The notes: generated by a model from the sequence alone, not told the origin. Counted from the first letter of the stretch, positions 25,351 to 34,238 are shown. The stretch is DNA of 64,000 nucleotides from Streptomyces caeruleatus (GCF_001514235.1 NZ_KQ948943.1:62001-126000); one strand, 5' to 3'. Made by a program: numbers and translations.

Positions 25351-26541
25351 GTGACCGATCTTGCGATGCGCGTGACCCCGGCCCGTTCCGAGGCGCTGCG
25401 CCGGGCCGCCCCGGCGCTCCTCGGGTACGCGGCCGTACGCGCCCTCGGGCTGCTCGTCCTGGCCCTGTGGAGCGCGATGCGCGACAAGGACGCGTACACC
25501 CTGCTGACCGCCCGCTGGGACGCGCTCTGGTACACGAGGATCGCCGAGCTGGGGTACGGCTACGAGGTGCGGCTGCCGAACGGCGACGTGCACTCGAATC
25601 TCGCGTTCTTCCCGCTGTTGCCCTGGCTGGAGCGGCTGGTCGCGGAGGTGTCCCCGCTGTCGTACGCCGACGGCGGCTTCGTCGTCAGCCTGCTGGCCTC
25701 GCTCGCCGCGGCCTGGGGGATCTTCGCGGTGGCGGAGCATGTGTACGGCCGCCGCGTCGGTGTCTGCGCGGTCCTGCTGTGGGCGGTCCTGCCCGTCGGG
25801 GTCGTGCAGTCGATGGCGTACAGCGAGTCACTGTTCACGGCGCTGGCCGCCTGGTCCCTCTACGCGGTCCTGACCGGCCGCTGGATCACGGCGGGCACCC
25901 TGGCCCTGCTGGCGGGGCTGACCCGGCCGGTGGGACTGGCCGTGGTCGCGGCGGTGTGGGTGGCGGGCATCGCCGCGTTCGTGCGGGAGCGCGGGGCCGC
26001 CCGGGCGCCGGGCGCGGGCGGCCCGGGACTCCCCCGCGGTGTTCCGGTGCGCCGCGCACTGGGGATGCTGCTCGCCCCGCTCGGCGTCGCCGCCTATGTC
26101 CTGTGGGTCGGCCACCGCACCGGCAAGGGCCCGCTGGGCTATCTCGACGTCCAGGCGGGCTGGCGCAACGGTTTCGACGGCGGGTACGCCTTCGCCCGGT
26201 TCGTCGCCGAAAAGTTCACGTCGTTGCCGTCGGCCCTGGCAGGGGTCGGGCTGCTGGTCGGCGTCGGCCTGCTGGTCTGGCTGTATGTCGTCTGCGTACG
26301 GCAGCGCCAGCCGTTGCCGCTGCTGGTGTACGCGGGTGTCGTCACCGCACTCGCCCTGTGCGCGTCGAGCTACTTCGGCTCGAAACCGCGCCTGCTGCTG
26401 CCCGCTTTCCCGCTGCTCCTGCCGCTCGCCCGGTCCCTCGCCGGCCTGCGTACCCGCAGGTCGGTGCTGCTGGTGGGCGCTGTGGCCGTGGCCTCGGCGG
26501 CGTACGGGGGGTTCTGGCTGAACGGCAGCGGTCCGCCCTGA
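25351..26541 (+). CDS. PIG-V-like / mannosyltransferase-family membrane protein
   Basis: The 396-aa protein has about nine TM helices. The first extracytoplasmic loop contains RWDALWYTRIAELGY, the R-W-D-x-x-W-Y motif of GT-C PIG-V-like glycosyltransferases, followed by NLAFFPLLPWLERL and AYSESLFTAL. Such enzymes transfer mannose from polyprenyl-phosphate donors. I place the start at GTG 25351; ATG 25366 is also possible. The acceptor is unknown. Confidence 0.8.
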   Translation: MTDLAMRVTPARSEALRRAAPALLGYAAVRALGLLVLALWSAMRDKDAYTLLTARWDALWYTRIAELGYGYEVRLPNGDVHSNLAFFPLLPWLERLVAEVSPLSYADGGFVVSLLASLAAAWGIFAVAEHVYGRRVGVCAVLLWAVLPVGVVQSMAYSESLFTALAAWSLYAVLTGRWITAGTLALLAGLTRPVGLAVVAAVWVAGIAAFVRERGAARAPGAGGPGLPRGVPVRRALGMLLAPLGVAAYVLWVGHRTGKGPLGYLDVQAGWRNGFDGGYAFARFVAEKFTSLPSALAGVGLLVGVGLLVWLYVVCVRQRQPLPLLVYAGVVTALALCASSYFGSKPRLLLPAFPLLLPLARSLAGLRTRRSVLLVGAVAVASAAYGGFWLNGSGPP

Positions 26542-26778
26542 CCGCCGGTGGGCCCAGGGAAGCTCCGAGAGAATTCCGCATTATGCGCCGGTGAACAAAT
26601 ACAAAAGCGCGATAAACGCCCGGTCCGGAATGATCAAAGGAATTGAGGGCCACCGTCTCCGACGATTACGCATTCGCTCGAAATAAACTCCCCCCTGAGA
26701 GGAATCCCACATCACATCGTCATCACAAAGACGGTGAATCGACCGGGATCCGAGCTCACTCGCTGTAACGTCGATTGG
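26542..26778. promoter_or_regulatory. AT-richer intergenic region before PAP2 gene
   Basis: Lower GC than the surroundings (for example AACAAATACAAAAGCGCGATAAA). It should contain the PAP2 promoter. TAACGT eight bases before the GTG at 26779 could be the -10 of a leaderless transcript. Confidence 0.4.
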
Positions 26779-27816
26779 GTGCGTACCAAACCGAAGCCCA
26801 CCCGTCTGGACCGGGTGTTCGCCAGACTGGATCGTGAGCCGGAACGACCGGCCCACATCAGTGTGCCGACGACGAGCCGACACCGGATCGTGCTCCTCGG
26901 CGCGACCCTGGCCTTCTACGCGGCCATCGTGTGGGCCATCGTCATCACTTCCTGGCTGGTCCGGCTGGACTGGCAGGTCATGTTCTTCCGCCCCTACCAG
27001 CAGTGGGCGGAGATCCACGCCTTCGTCGACTACTACGTGGTGCTCGGCCAGCGCGGCCCGACCGCCGTGATGGTCGCGGCGTGGCTCGGCTGGCGCTCCT
27101 GGCGGCAGCACACGCTGCGCCCGCTGCTCGCGCTCGGCGTCTCCCTGCTGCTGCTGAACGTCACCGTCGGCGCCGCCAAGATCGGCATGGGCCGCCTCGG
27201 ACCGCACTACGCGACGACCGTCGGCTCCAACGAGATGTGGCTGGGCGGCGATATATTTCCCAGCGGCCACACCGCCAACGCCGTGGTGACCTGGGGGATC
27301 CTGGCCTATCTGGCCTCGACCCCGAGAGCGCGCCGCTGGCTGTCGGCCCTGTCGGCGGTGACCTCGCTGGGCGTGGGCCTGTCCACCGTCTACCTGGGTA
27401 CGCACTGGCTGAGCGATGTGCTGCTCGGCTGGGCCGCCGGCCTGCTCATCCTGCTGGCCCTGCCCTGGTTCGAGCCGCTGATCGCCCGCTCCGAGGCCTG
27501 GATCTTCGACCTGCGCGACCGGTGGCGCGAGCGCCGCACCGGCGTGGTCACCGTGCCGGCCGCCCCGGTCGAGGCCCCGGTGCTGCTCAAGCCCTGCCCT
27601 GTGGGCGCCGAGGACGAGGCCGCCGCCCGCGAGGCGGCCACCGCGGCCCGCTCGCCCCGGACGACCCTCCATCCGCCCGTCTACCTGGCACCCGGCCCGC
27701 ACACAGCCCGCGCGGAGCGCACTCCGGTGACCCCGGTCGGCAGCCGCCGGCCGCCGCACACGGACCGCGTCGCGCGCGGCGCGCCCCAGACGGCCCGCCC
27801 CCTCACGGGCGGCTGA
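26779..27816 (+). CDS. PAP2-family lipid phosphatase, membrane
   Basis: The protein has 345 residues, six TM helices and the PAP2 phosphatase motifs: K-x6-GP (KIGMGRLGP), PSGHT, and STVYLGTHWLSD, whose His and Asp complete the active site. Likely dephosphorylates a lipid phosphate such as undecaprenyl diphosphate or phosphatidate at the outer face. The C-terminal 100 residues are disordered, Pro/Arg/Thr-rich. Neither candidate start (GTG 26734 or GTG 26779) has a clear SD; I prefer 26779 because the conserved-looking sequence RTKPKPTRLDRVFARLD begins there. Confidence 0.85.
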   Translation: MRTKPKPTRLDRVFARLDREPERPAHISVPTTSRHRIVLLGATLAFYAAIVWAIVITSWLVRLDWQVMFFRPYQQWAEIHAFVDYYVVLGQRGPTAVMVAAWLGWRSWRQHTLRPLLALGVSLLLLNVTVGAAKIGMGRLGPHYATTVGSNEMWLGGDIFPSGHTANAVVTWGILAYLASTPRARRWLSALSAVTSLGVGLSTVYLGTHWLSDVLLGWAAGLLILLALPWFEPLIARSEAWIFDLRDRWRERRTGVVTVPAAPVEAPVLLKPCPVGAEDEAAAREAATAARSPRTTLHPPVYLAPGPHTARAERTPVTPVGSRRPPHTDRVARGAPQTARPLTGG

Positions 27817-27871
27817 CCGCCCGGACGGCGGGGTTCGGTACGCACGACCCCCCGCCCGACCGCACGGTGAA

Positions 27872-27913
27872 GGCGAAGGCCCCGGCCCCTCGACAGGAGC
27901 CGGGGCCTTCGCC
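27872..27913. terminator. Bidirectional hairpin between PAP2 and I78 genes
   Basis: A perfect 15-bp stem (GGCGAAGGCCCCGGC / GCCGGGGCCTTCGCC) with a 12-nt spacer lies between convergent genes. Confidence 0.8.
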
Positions 27914-27929
27914 CGTCTGCCGGTCTGCG

Positions 27930-28145
27930 TCAGCCCTTCCAGGCCCGCGCCACCTGGCCGTCCTTCACCTCGAAGTTCAGGCGACCGCTGCGGTACTCCA
28001 TGGTGATGATCGCCCCCGGCGGCAGGGAACGCACCGTCGACCACCCTCGGTCACGGGCGAGTCGCTCGGCCCGGTCGGCGGCCAGACCGACGTATGTGTC
28101 CGGGCTGTCCTGCGGTTCGGCGGGGGGTTTCGGAATGGGTGCCAT
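27930..28145 (-). CDS. I78-family peptidase inhibitor-like small protein
   Basis: This 71-aa protein has the I78 pattern: a helix (YVGLAADRAERLARDRGW), then VRSLPPGAIITMEYRSGRLNFEVKDGQVARAWKG, close to the potato-inhibitor-like fold with its reactive loop. It lacks a signal peptide, so a cytoplasmic role or non-classical export is implied. Inhibition has not been shown here. Confidence 0.75.
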   Translation of the reverse strand: MAPIPKPPAEPQDSPDTYVGLAADRAERLARDRGWSTVRSLPPGAIITMEYRSGRLNFEVKDGQVARAWKG

Positions 28146-28613
28146 GCCGCCACGCTAGGCCCTGCGCGAGGGTTCGGGCCAGAGCGGACAGAGAGCCTTT
28201 GTAGCGGCCATCCAGGTCACACGTACCTCTGGGGTCACGCTTTTGTCACAGAATCACGACACGCGTTTCGGCCACTCTTCGTCACACGGACGGGCGGTTC
28301 CCTAGGCCTTCCGCAGGCATTCGATCGTAATTTCCGCGTGTCGCGCCGACCAGGTCAATAGCCCGGGGAAAAGTTCCCGGGGAACTGCCGCCGACCCCTT
28401 TTCCCGCCGCCGCGACAATGGCTGCCGCCGCGGTGGGCGTACGGGCCGCGGGATCCGATGCCGCACAGAAAATACATGGTTCCGACACAGAAACCCCGTA
28501 CGCCCCCTGTCGGAGCGCCGTCGACGCGAGCATCATGGCGTGAGCTCGCGTCGGCGCGTGCGGCGCGGGCTTCAGCGGGCCCGGGGCGCGACGAGCGAAG
28601 GGGCGAGCGAGCG
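28146..28613. promoter_or_regulatory. Long upstream region of ctaD
   Basis: This 468-bp gap has no credible ORF. GTCACA/GTCACG motifs recur (28216-28290), and a GC-rich imperfect inverted repeat CCCGGGGAAAAGTTCCCGGGG lies near 28362-28382. It probably contains the ctaD promoter and a long leader. Confidence 0.45.
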
Positions 28614-30308
28614 ATGGGGACGCAGACCGTACCGGCGACGGCACGACCCATGCGAGGCAAACAGCCCGGCGGCCGGGTGGTCGTCGACTGGCTGACCACG
28701 ACCGACCACAAGAAGATCGGCCATCTCTACCTGATCACGTCGTTCCTGTTCTTCCTGGCCGGCGGTGTCATGGCGCTGCTGATGCGGGCCGAACTGGCTC
28801 GGCCGGGTATGCAGTTGCTGAGCAACGAGCAGTTCAACCAGCTCTTCACCATGCACGGCACGATCATGCTGCTGCTGTTCGCCACCCCGACCTTCGCGGG
28901 CTTCGCCAACGAGCTGATGCCGCTGCAGATCGGCGCCCCGGACGTGGCCTTCCCACGGCTGAACATGTTCTCGTACTGGCTGTTCCTGTTCGGCGGCCTG
29001 ATCGTGATGAGCTCGCTGATCGTGCCGGACGGGCCGGCCTCCTACGGCTGGTTCGCCTACGCGCCGCTGAACAGCCTGGAGCGCTCGCCCGGCATCGGCC
29101 CCGACCTGTGGATCATGGGCCTGGCACTGGCGGGCTTCGGCACGATCCTCGGCGCGGTCAACTTCATCACCACGATCATCGGGATGCGCGCCCCGGGAAT
29201 GACGATGTTCCGGATGCCGATCTTCGTGTGGAACACCCTGTTCACGTCGATCCTGATCCTGATGGCGTTCCCGGTGCTGGCCGCGGCCCTGCTGGTGCTG
29301 GAGGCGGACCGCCGGTTCGGCTCGGTGGTGTTCGACGCGGGCAACGGCGGGGCGCTGCTGTGGCAGCACCTGTTCTGGTTCTTCGGGCATCCCGAGGTGT
29401 ACATCATCGCGCTGCCGTTCTTCGGCATCATCACGGAGATCATCCCGGTCTTCAGCCGCAAGCCGATCTTCGGCTATCTGACGCTGGTCGGGGCGACGAT
29501 GGCGATCACCGGTCTGTCGATCGTGGTGTGGGCGCACCACATGTTCGTCACCGGCGCGGTGTTGCTGCCGTTCTTCTCGTTCATGAGTTTCCTGATCGCG
29601 GTGCCGACGGGTGTGAAGTTCTTCAACTGGACCGGGACCATGATCAAGGGCTCGCTGTCCTTCGAGACACCGATGCTGTGGGCGACCGGCTTCCTGGTGA
29701 CGTTCCTCTTCGGCGGGCTGACCGGGGTGATCCTGGCGTCGCCGCCGCTGGACTTCCACGTCTCCGACTCGTACTTCGTCGTCGCCCACTTCCACTACGT
29801 CGTCTTCGGCACGGTCGTCTTCGCGATCTTCGCCGGGTTCCACTTCTGGTGGCCCAAGTTCACCGGGAAGATGCTCGACGAACGGCTCGGCAAGATCCAC
29901 TTCTGGACGCTGTTCGTCGGCTTCCACACCACGTTCCTGGTGCAGCACTGGCTGGGCGCGGAGGGCATGCCGCGCCGCTACGCCGACTACCTGGCCGCCG
30001 ACGGCTTCACGGCACTCAACACGGTCTCCACGATCGGCGCGTTCCTGCTCGGCCTGTCGACGCTGCCGTTCCTCTACAACGTCTGGAAGACCGCCAAGTA
30101 CGGCAAGAAGGTCGAGGTCGACGACCCCTGGGGCTACGGCCGCTCCCTGGAGTGGGCGACCTCCTGCCCGCCCCCGCGGCACAACTTCAACGCGCTGCCG
30201 CGGGTCCGCTCCGAGTCCCCGGCGTTCGACCTGCACCATCCGGCGCACGCGTTGGAGGCTCCGCAGCCCGAGCCAAAGAGCGAGCAAGCAGGCCGTGAGC
30301 CGTCCTGA
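28614..30308 (+). CDS. ctaD: Cytochrome c oxidase subunit I (aa3-type), stand-alone copy
   Basis: The 564-aa protein has 12 TM helices. Haem/copper ligands are visible: TMHGTIM (low-spin haem His), WFFGHPEVYII (CuB His with the cross-linked Tyr, near residue 258), VWAHHMF (two further CuB His) and HFHYVVFG (both haem His). The Glu of the D channel is in GHPE. It stands alone without ctaC, ctaE or ctaF, so it is an extra copy relative to the usual oxidase cluster. Its disordered tail overlaps the convergent WYL gene by 122 bp. Confidence 0.92.
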   Translation: MGTQTVPATARPMRGKQPGGRVVVDWLTTTDHKKIGHLYLITSFLFFLAGGVMALLMRAELARPGMQLLSNEQFNQLFTMHGTIMLLLFATPTFAGFANELMPLQIGAPDVAFPRLNMFSYWLFLFGGLIVMSSLIVPDGPASYGWFAYAPLNSLERSPGIGPDLWIMGLALAGFGTILGAVNFITTIIGMRAPGMTMFRMPIFVWNTLFTSILILMAFPVLAAALLVLEADRRFGSVVFDAGNGGALLWQHLFWFFGHPEVYIIALPFFGIITEIIPVFSRKPIFGYLTLVGATMAITGLSIVVWAHHMFVTGAVLLPFFSFMSFLIAVPTGVKFFNWTGTMIKGSLSFETPMLWATGFLVTFLFGGLTGVILASPPLDFHVSDSYFVVAHFHYVVFGTVVFAIFAGFHFWWPKFTGKMLDERLGKIHFWTLFVGFHTTFLVQHWLGAEGMPRRYADYLAADGFTALNTVSTIGAFLLGLSTLPFLYNVWKTAKYGKKVEVDDPWGYGRSLEWATSCPPPRHNFNALPRVRSESPAFDLHHPAHALEAPQPEPKSEQAGREPS

Positions 30309-31227
30309 TCCTCGCCACCAGCTCGGCCGGCTCCAGGACCTCGAACTCGAAGCCCATCAGCATCACATGGATCACCATCACGTCGAGGCTTCCGGCGCCG
30401 GTGCGCAGCAGACAGCTGCCGGGACCGTCTGCCTCCAGTTGCCCGTCCGACGGCGAGATGTGCTCGGCGGCCTCCTCCAGGGGCACCAGCAGCCGGATGA
30501 CGGCATGCGCGGCGTACGCGCGCGTGGAGACGCCCCGGGAGACGTAGGCGGCGAGGTCCTCGGCGGGCGGTGTGCGCGGGGTGAAGCGCGGGCCGTGCGG
30601 CGGCCTGGGGGTGACGCGGTCGACGCGGAACGTCCGCCAGTCCTCGCGGTCGAGGTCCCAGGCGACCAGGTACCAGCGGCGCTCGCTGCACACCAGGCGG
30701 TGCGGCTCGACACTGCGGCGGGTGGGGGCGCCCTCGTGATCGCGGTACTCGAAGCGCAGTCGCTCGGCGTCCCGGCAGAGGTGGGCGAGCTCGGTCAGCA
30801 CGGCCGGGTCGACGGCAGAGGGCTGGGGGCCGCGCAGCATCGGCACGGTGAAGGCGTTGAGGGCGCCCACGCGGCGGCGCAGCCGGTTGGGCAGGACCTG
30901 CTCCAGCTTGGCGAGGGCCCGTACGGAGGTTTCGCCGATGCCCTCGATGCCCTGGCCCGCGGCCGTGCGCAGGCCTACGGCGACGGCGACCGCCTCGTCG
31001 TCGTCCAGCAGCAGGGGTGGCAGCTCGGCGCCGGCCCCGAGCTGGTAGCCGCCGCCGGTGCCGGGGCTGGCGTTGACCGGGTAGCCGAGTTCGCGCAGGC
31101 GGTCGACGTCGCGGCGCACTGTGCGGGGGGTGACGCCGAGGCGTTCGGCGAGCTGAGCGCCGGACCATTCTCGGTGGGCCTGGAGGAGGGAGAGCAGTCG
31201 CAGGAGCCTGGCGGAGGTGTCCAGCAT
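30187..31227 (-). CDS. HTH + WYL-domain transcriptional regulator
   Basis: The 346-aa protein has an N-terminal winged helix (LLRLLSLLQAHREWSGAQLA, then PRTVRRDVDRLRELGYPV), a WYL domain (residues ~140-220, with RRWYLVAWDLDREDWRTFRVDR) and a C-terminal WCX extension. WYL proteins sense nucleotides or nucleic acids and regulate DNA-damage or phage responses in several actinobacteria. Start ATG 31227 (MLDTSARLL) is chosen over the longer frame, which extends into a neighbouring repeat. The 3' end overlaps ctaD on the other strand. Confidence 0.9.
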   Translation of the reverse strand: MLDTSARLLRLLSLLQAHREWSGAQLAERLGVTPRTVRRDVDRLRELGYPVNASPGTGGGYQLGAGAELPPLLLDDDEAVAVAVGLRTAAGQGIEGIGETSVRALAKLEQVLPNRLRRRVGALNAFTVPMLRGPQPSAVDPAVLTELAHLCRDAERLRFEYRDHEGAPTRRSVEPHRLVCSERRWYLVAWDLDREDWRTFRVDRVTPRPPHGPRFTPRTPPAEDLAAYVSRGVSTRAYAAHAVIRLLVPLEEAAEHISPSDGQLEADGPGSCLLRTGAGSLDVMVIHVMLMGFEFEVLEPAELVARIRTAHGLLARSLARAAEPPTRAPDGAGRTPGTRSGPAAAR

Positions 31228-31247
31228 GATCCGAGTCTGCCAGTCGC

Positions 31248-31691
31248 CTAATAGCCCGGCGGTACGGATATCGCGGGCGGGTGCGGGCTCGTAGGGGTTG
31301 ATCGCACAGTTCCCCGCGCCCCTGAGGGCGTTGTCGCTAACCGGCATTCGACGCTGAGGTTTCCCTGGCGGGTCGCGTACGGGACCCGGGAGGCGAGGGA
31401 ATCCACCTTCATCGCGCCCGGCGCCAAGCGGTGCGGTTCGCCCTCCGTCACGCGCGCGTACGCGTCCCAGTGCCCCTCCGGCAGGGCCACGCTGCTGGGA
31501 AGCGCGGCGCGCAGGCGGCCCTTCGTGGCCGGCGTCAGGGGCAAGGTGACCTCTTCGTGGCCCTCGCGATGGCGCAGGACCAGGTGGGCCGTCTCGGTGG
31601 CCCCGGCCGCCGTGACGTCGAAGGTCAGTCCGCCGGCCGAATCCGCGATGCAGTCGGCGCGCAGTGGTGCGGCGTGCGACACGGGCGTCAT
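31248..31691 (-). CDS. Hypothetical protein whose 3' end has read into a repeat
   Basis: The first ~110 residues are a compact beta-rich domain (LTFDVTAAG, AHLVLRHREGHEEVTLPL, LPEGHWDAYARV) that looks like a small immunoglobulin-like or glycosyltransferase-associated module. The final ~37 residues come from a GC-rich sequence related to Streptomyces dispersed repeats (ATTPSGARGTVRSTPTSPHP), so the native stop was probably near 31360. Function unknown. Starts about 90 bp downstream of the substrate-binding lipoprotein gene, on the same strand, and may be part of that operon. Confidence 0.5.
   Translation of the reverse strand: MTPVSHAAPLRADCIADSAGGLTFDVTAAGATETAHLVLRHREGHEEVTLPLTPATKGRLRAALPSSVALPEGHWDAYARVTEGEPHRLAPGAMKVDSLASRVPYATRQGNLSVECRLATTPSGARGTVRSTPTSPHPPAISVPPGY
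31285..31340 (-). repeat. Streptomyces-type GC-rich repeat at a gene 3' end
   Basis: On the minus strand it reads CCTCAGGGGCGCGGGGAACT followed by GTGCGATCAACC. It shares the GGGGCGCGGGG core with the dispersed repeats at 16118, 40482 and 58990. Confidence 0.55.
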
Positions 31692-31781
31692 GCGCTGCGG
31701 TACCTCCCTGGACTCGCTTCTCGGTCTACTCCCTGTTCTGCTGCGTCAGTTGGACCGGTGACACGGCCCTATGGTTGCCCG

Positions 31782-33077
31782 TCACGGCCGGTACGACAGT
31801 TGCGGGACGTCGAAGCACGTGGTGTTCATGTCTCCTTGGGAGACCCAGCCCCGGCCGTCCTCCCAGCGGGCCACCGACAGACAGGTCCGGCGGCTCTTCG
31901 GCGGTTCGGCCAGCCGCTCGAACCTGACCGGGAGCAGCAGGCCGTCGGCGGTGTATCCCTGGCCGCGGTTCATGAAGTCGTCCACGCACGCGCGCGTGAC
32001 GCCCTGTTCGGCACATGACTTCGCCGCGTCCGTGAACCACATGGCCGCCGCCCAGCCCTCCAGTTGCCACTGGGAGTGCGTCTTCAGCCCCTTGGTGGCG
32101 TCCCGGAACTCCCGTACTGCGTCCTGCTCCGTGTCCTCGTGGTTGCGGGACGAGCCGGACGCCCACAGGGCGTTGCGGCAGTGCGGGGCGTCCTTGTAGT
32201 CGTCGGCGACGGTGGACGTCCAGTTCTGTACGTTCGTGACCTTGGCGGTGACCTCAGCGCCGACGGCGTCCATCGCCTCGCACAGCTGGGCGTTGCCGTG
32301 CGTGTCCATGGCGTCGAAGACGAGGTCGGCGCCCTGCTCCTTGAGATCGGCGGCCACCGCGCGGAAGTTGGGCAGCGCGAAGTCGACCTGCTCGGTGACC
32401 ACCTTGTAGCCCTCGGCCTTCAGTCCCCGCTCGACGAGCCGGGCGTACGCGGCGGACGCGGGCTGGTTGTACGAGACGACAGCGGCCGTACGGGCGCCGT
32501 GCTCGCGCTTGAAGTAGCGGTAGACCTCCGTGCCGCCGTACTGCCTGCCGTCCCAGCCGGTCGTGCCGTCGCGGGGCGCGAGGCTGCCGTAGATGCCGTA
32601 CAGGTGCGGGTAGGTGTCGTAGGCGGCCCCGATGGGCTGGCCGCCGATGTCGGGCACGCGTGCGCGTGCGACGCGGGAGGCGCCGGCGTAGTCGAGGGCG
32701 GTGGTGGCGACCAGGGCGACGACCTCGTCCTCGTCGATCAGCCGGTGCACGCACTCGTTGTTGCCGACGCCGCTGCCGCCGTCGTCGCACTCGCGGACCT
32801 CGACCCTGCGCCCGTCGACGCCTCCGCGCGCGTTGAGGCGGTCGAAGTACGCCTTGGCTCCGTCGCGCGGGCCGGTGAAGGCGTTGCCGCCGACCGGGCT
32901 GGTGGCGCTGGTGACGACCCCGACCCGGATGGGGGTGCGGTCGCGGGCCGGCGCCGGGGAGCCGCCGCGGTCACGGTGCTCGAAGTCGCTCTCCGGCAGC
33001 CTGCTGCCGCACGCCGTGCTCAACGCCAGCAGCACCACGACGATCGCCGCCTCAGCACCCCGGGACCGGCGACCCAT
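31782..33077 (-). CDS. Substrate-binding lipoprotein of a Liv/Urt-type ABC transporter
   Basis: The 431-aa precursor has a lipoprotein signal with lipobox LSTAC near residue 23. The rest is a periplasmic-binding-protein type 1 fold (IRVGVVTSATSPVGGNAF start, RVARARVPDIGGQPIG hinge region, AAVVSYNQPASAAYARLV second lobe). Such proteins capture amino acids, urea or related ligands. Six Cys beyond the lipidated one suggest disulfides. It overlaps the upstream lipoprotein gene by 26 bp and is divergent from the permease/ATPase genes. Confidence 0.85.
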   Translation of the reverse strand: MGRRSRGAEAAIVVVLLALSTACGSRLPESDFEHRDRGGSPAPARDRTPIRVGVVTSATSPVGGNAFTGPRDGAKAYFDRLNARGGVDGRRVEVRECDDGGSGVGNNECVHRLIDEDEVVALVATTALDYAGASRVARARVPDIGGQPIGAAYDTYPHLYGIYGSLAPRDGTTGWDGRQYGGTEVYRYFKREHGARTAAVVSYNQPASAAYARLVERGLKAEGYKVVTEQVDFALPNFRAVAADLKEQGADLVFDAMDTHGNAQLCEAMDAVGAEVTAKVTNVQNWTSTVADDYKDAPHCRNALWASGSSRNHEDTEQDAVREFRDATKGLKTHSQWQLEGWAAAMWFTDAAKSCAEQGVTRACVDDFMNRGQGYTADGLLLPVRFERLAEPPKSRRTCLSVARWEDGRGWVSQGDMNTTCFDVPQLSYRP

Positions 33078-33597
33078 TGCCGCTCAACTGGACCAGCGCG
33101 CACAGCGTCTTGACGGACACCTTCCAGGTGCCGTCCTGTTCGACCGCGGTCCCGGAGGCGTTCGGCAGGGCGGTCGCGCCCTTCAGGGTCAGGTCGTACG
33201 TCACGTCCGCCTCGGTCGGCGAGGTGAACTCGACCTTGGAGACCTTCGCCTCGACCTGCCCGCCGCGCTCGTCACCGCTGAACGCCTTCAGGACCGGCCC
33301 CATCCGGTCGCCGTTCTCCAGCACGGCCTGCTTCTCCTCCGTGGAGGTCGCCGGGTCGAAGAACTTCTGCCAGTTCTGCTTGATCTCCGTCTCGGCCGCG
33401 CCCACGTCGGGGGGCGCCGTCGCGGCCGGGGCCGTCCGCTCGACGGTCGGTGTCGGCGGCGTCGCGTCGCCGCCGCCTCCCTCGTCGTCGCTGCACGCGG
33501 CAAGGGCCGGGGCGAGGAAGAGGAGCAGAGCGGCCACCGGTGCGGCCCCCCGTCCCCTGAATGTGTTGCTCCGCCTGACGTCGCTCCCGAGAACCAT
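33052..33597 (-). CDS. Small lipoprotein, MTB12-like antigen family
   Basis: The 181-aa precursor has lipobox LAPALAAC near residue 34, a Gly/Thr/Pro-rich linker and a ~105-residue C-terminal domain (IKQNWQKFFDPATSTEEK, VSKVEFTSPTEADVTYDLTL, GTWKVSVKTLCALVQL) that resembles low-molecular-weight antigen MTB12 of mycobacteria. Function of the family is unknown. It is the promoter-proximal gene of the minus-strand arm and is translationally coupled to the binding protein. Start ATG 33597 is supported by the signal peptide. Confidence 0.8.
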   Translation of the reverse strand: MVLGSDVRRSNTFRGRGAAPVAALLLFLAPALAACSDDEGGGGDATPPTPTVERTAPAATAPPDVGAAETEIKQNWQKFFDPATSTEEKQAVLENGDRMGPVLKAFSGDERGGQVEAKVSKVEFTSPTEADVTYDLTLKGATALPNASGTAVEQDGTWKVSVKTLCALVQLSGNGSPVPGC

Positions 33598-33761
33598 CTG
33601 GCTCACCACCGGGTGTCGATCCGGGCTGTGCGCGCCCGGTGCTTTCAGGGTCAGCTTGCAGGAGGCATAGTGCAAGTCCATTGGCAGACATGGAATAGCG
33701 CCAGGCACATGCGCAGAAACCCGGCGCGCATGCACACAGACCCGACGTGTGGGAGCCAGCG

Positions 33762-34238
33762 ATGCGGACAGCGCGACTGCGGACCGTGCACCCCGTCCGG
33801 TGGGCCGGCTGGGCCGCGCTCGCCGCCGGCGCGGTGCTGTGCGTCATCGGCTGGTACGGCGTCTCCGGCGAGCGGTTCGCCGAGCGGCAGCTGCCGTACC
33901 TCGCGTCCTGCACGGTCCCCGGCGCCGCGCTGATCATCGCCGGGTCGGTGCTGCTGACCCACGGCCGGGGAGCGCTCGCCGCCGCGCGCGTGGAGGAGCT
34001 GTACGGCCTTCTGGTGGCCGTGGAACCGGCCGACGCCGAGGAGTCCGGGCAGGCGGCCGCGGCTCCGCAGGCGGTCAGCGGGGACCTGCTGATGGTGCCC
34101 GGCGGCACCCTCTGGCACCGCGCGGACTGCCCGCTGGTCGCCGGGAAGGCGGAGGCCGTGCCCGTCGACGCGAAACTGGTGCGCAGCGGCGAGCTGGGCC
34201 CGTGCCCGATCTGTGAGCCCGCCGAAGCGGACGACTGA
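33762..34238 (+). CDS. Small membrane protein with Zn-ribbon-like tail
   Basis: The protein has 158 residues. Two TM helices (about residues 12-32 and 45-65) are followed by a cytoplasmic region ending with WHRADCPLV and GPCPIC. The spacing H-x3-C-x~25-C-x2-C resembles the Ada-type zinc module found at the end of several actinobacterial membrane proteins. It lies 11 bp upstream of the fused permease gene, so it is likely part of the transporter operon. GGGAG precedes the ATG at 33762. Confidence 0.7.
   Translation: MRTARLRTVHPVRWAGWAALAAGAVLCVIGWYGVSGERFAERQLPYLASCTVPGAALIIAGSVLLTHGRGALAAARVEELYGLLVAVEPADAEESGQAAAAPQAVSGDLLMVPGGTLWHRADCPLVAGKAEAVPVDAKLVRSGELGPCPICEPAEADD

Noticed and set aside
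28572..30287. 571-aa minus-strand ORF opposite ctaD
   Set aside because: Gln/Asp/His/Arg-rich shadow of the membrane protein's codons.
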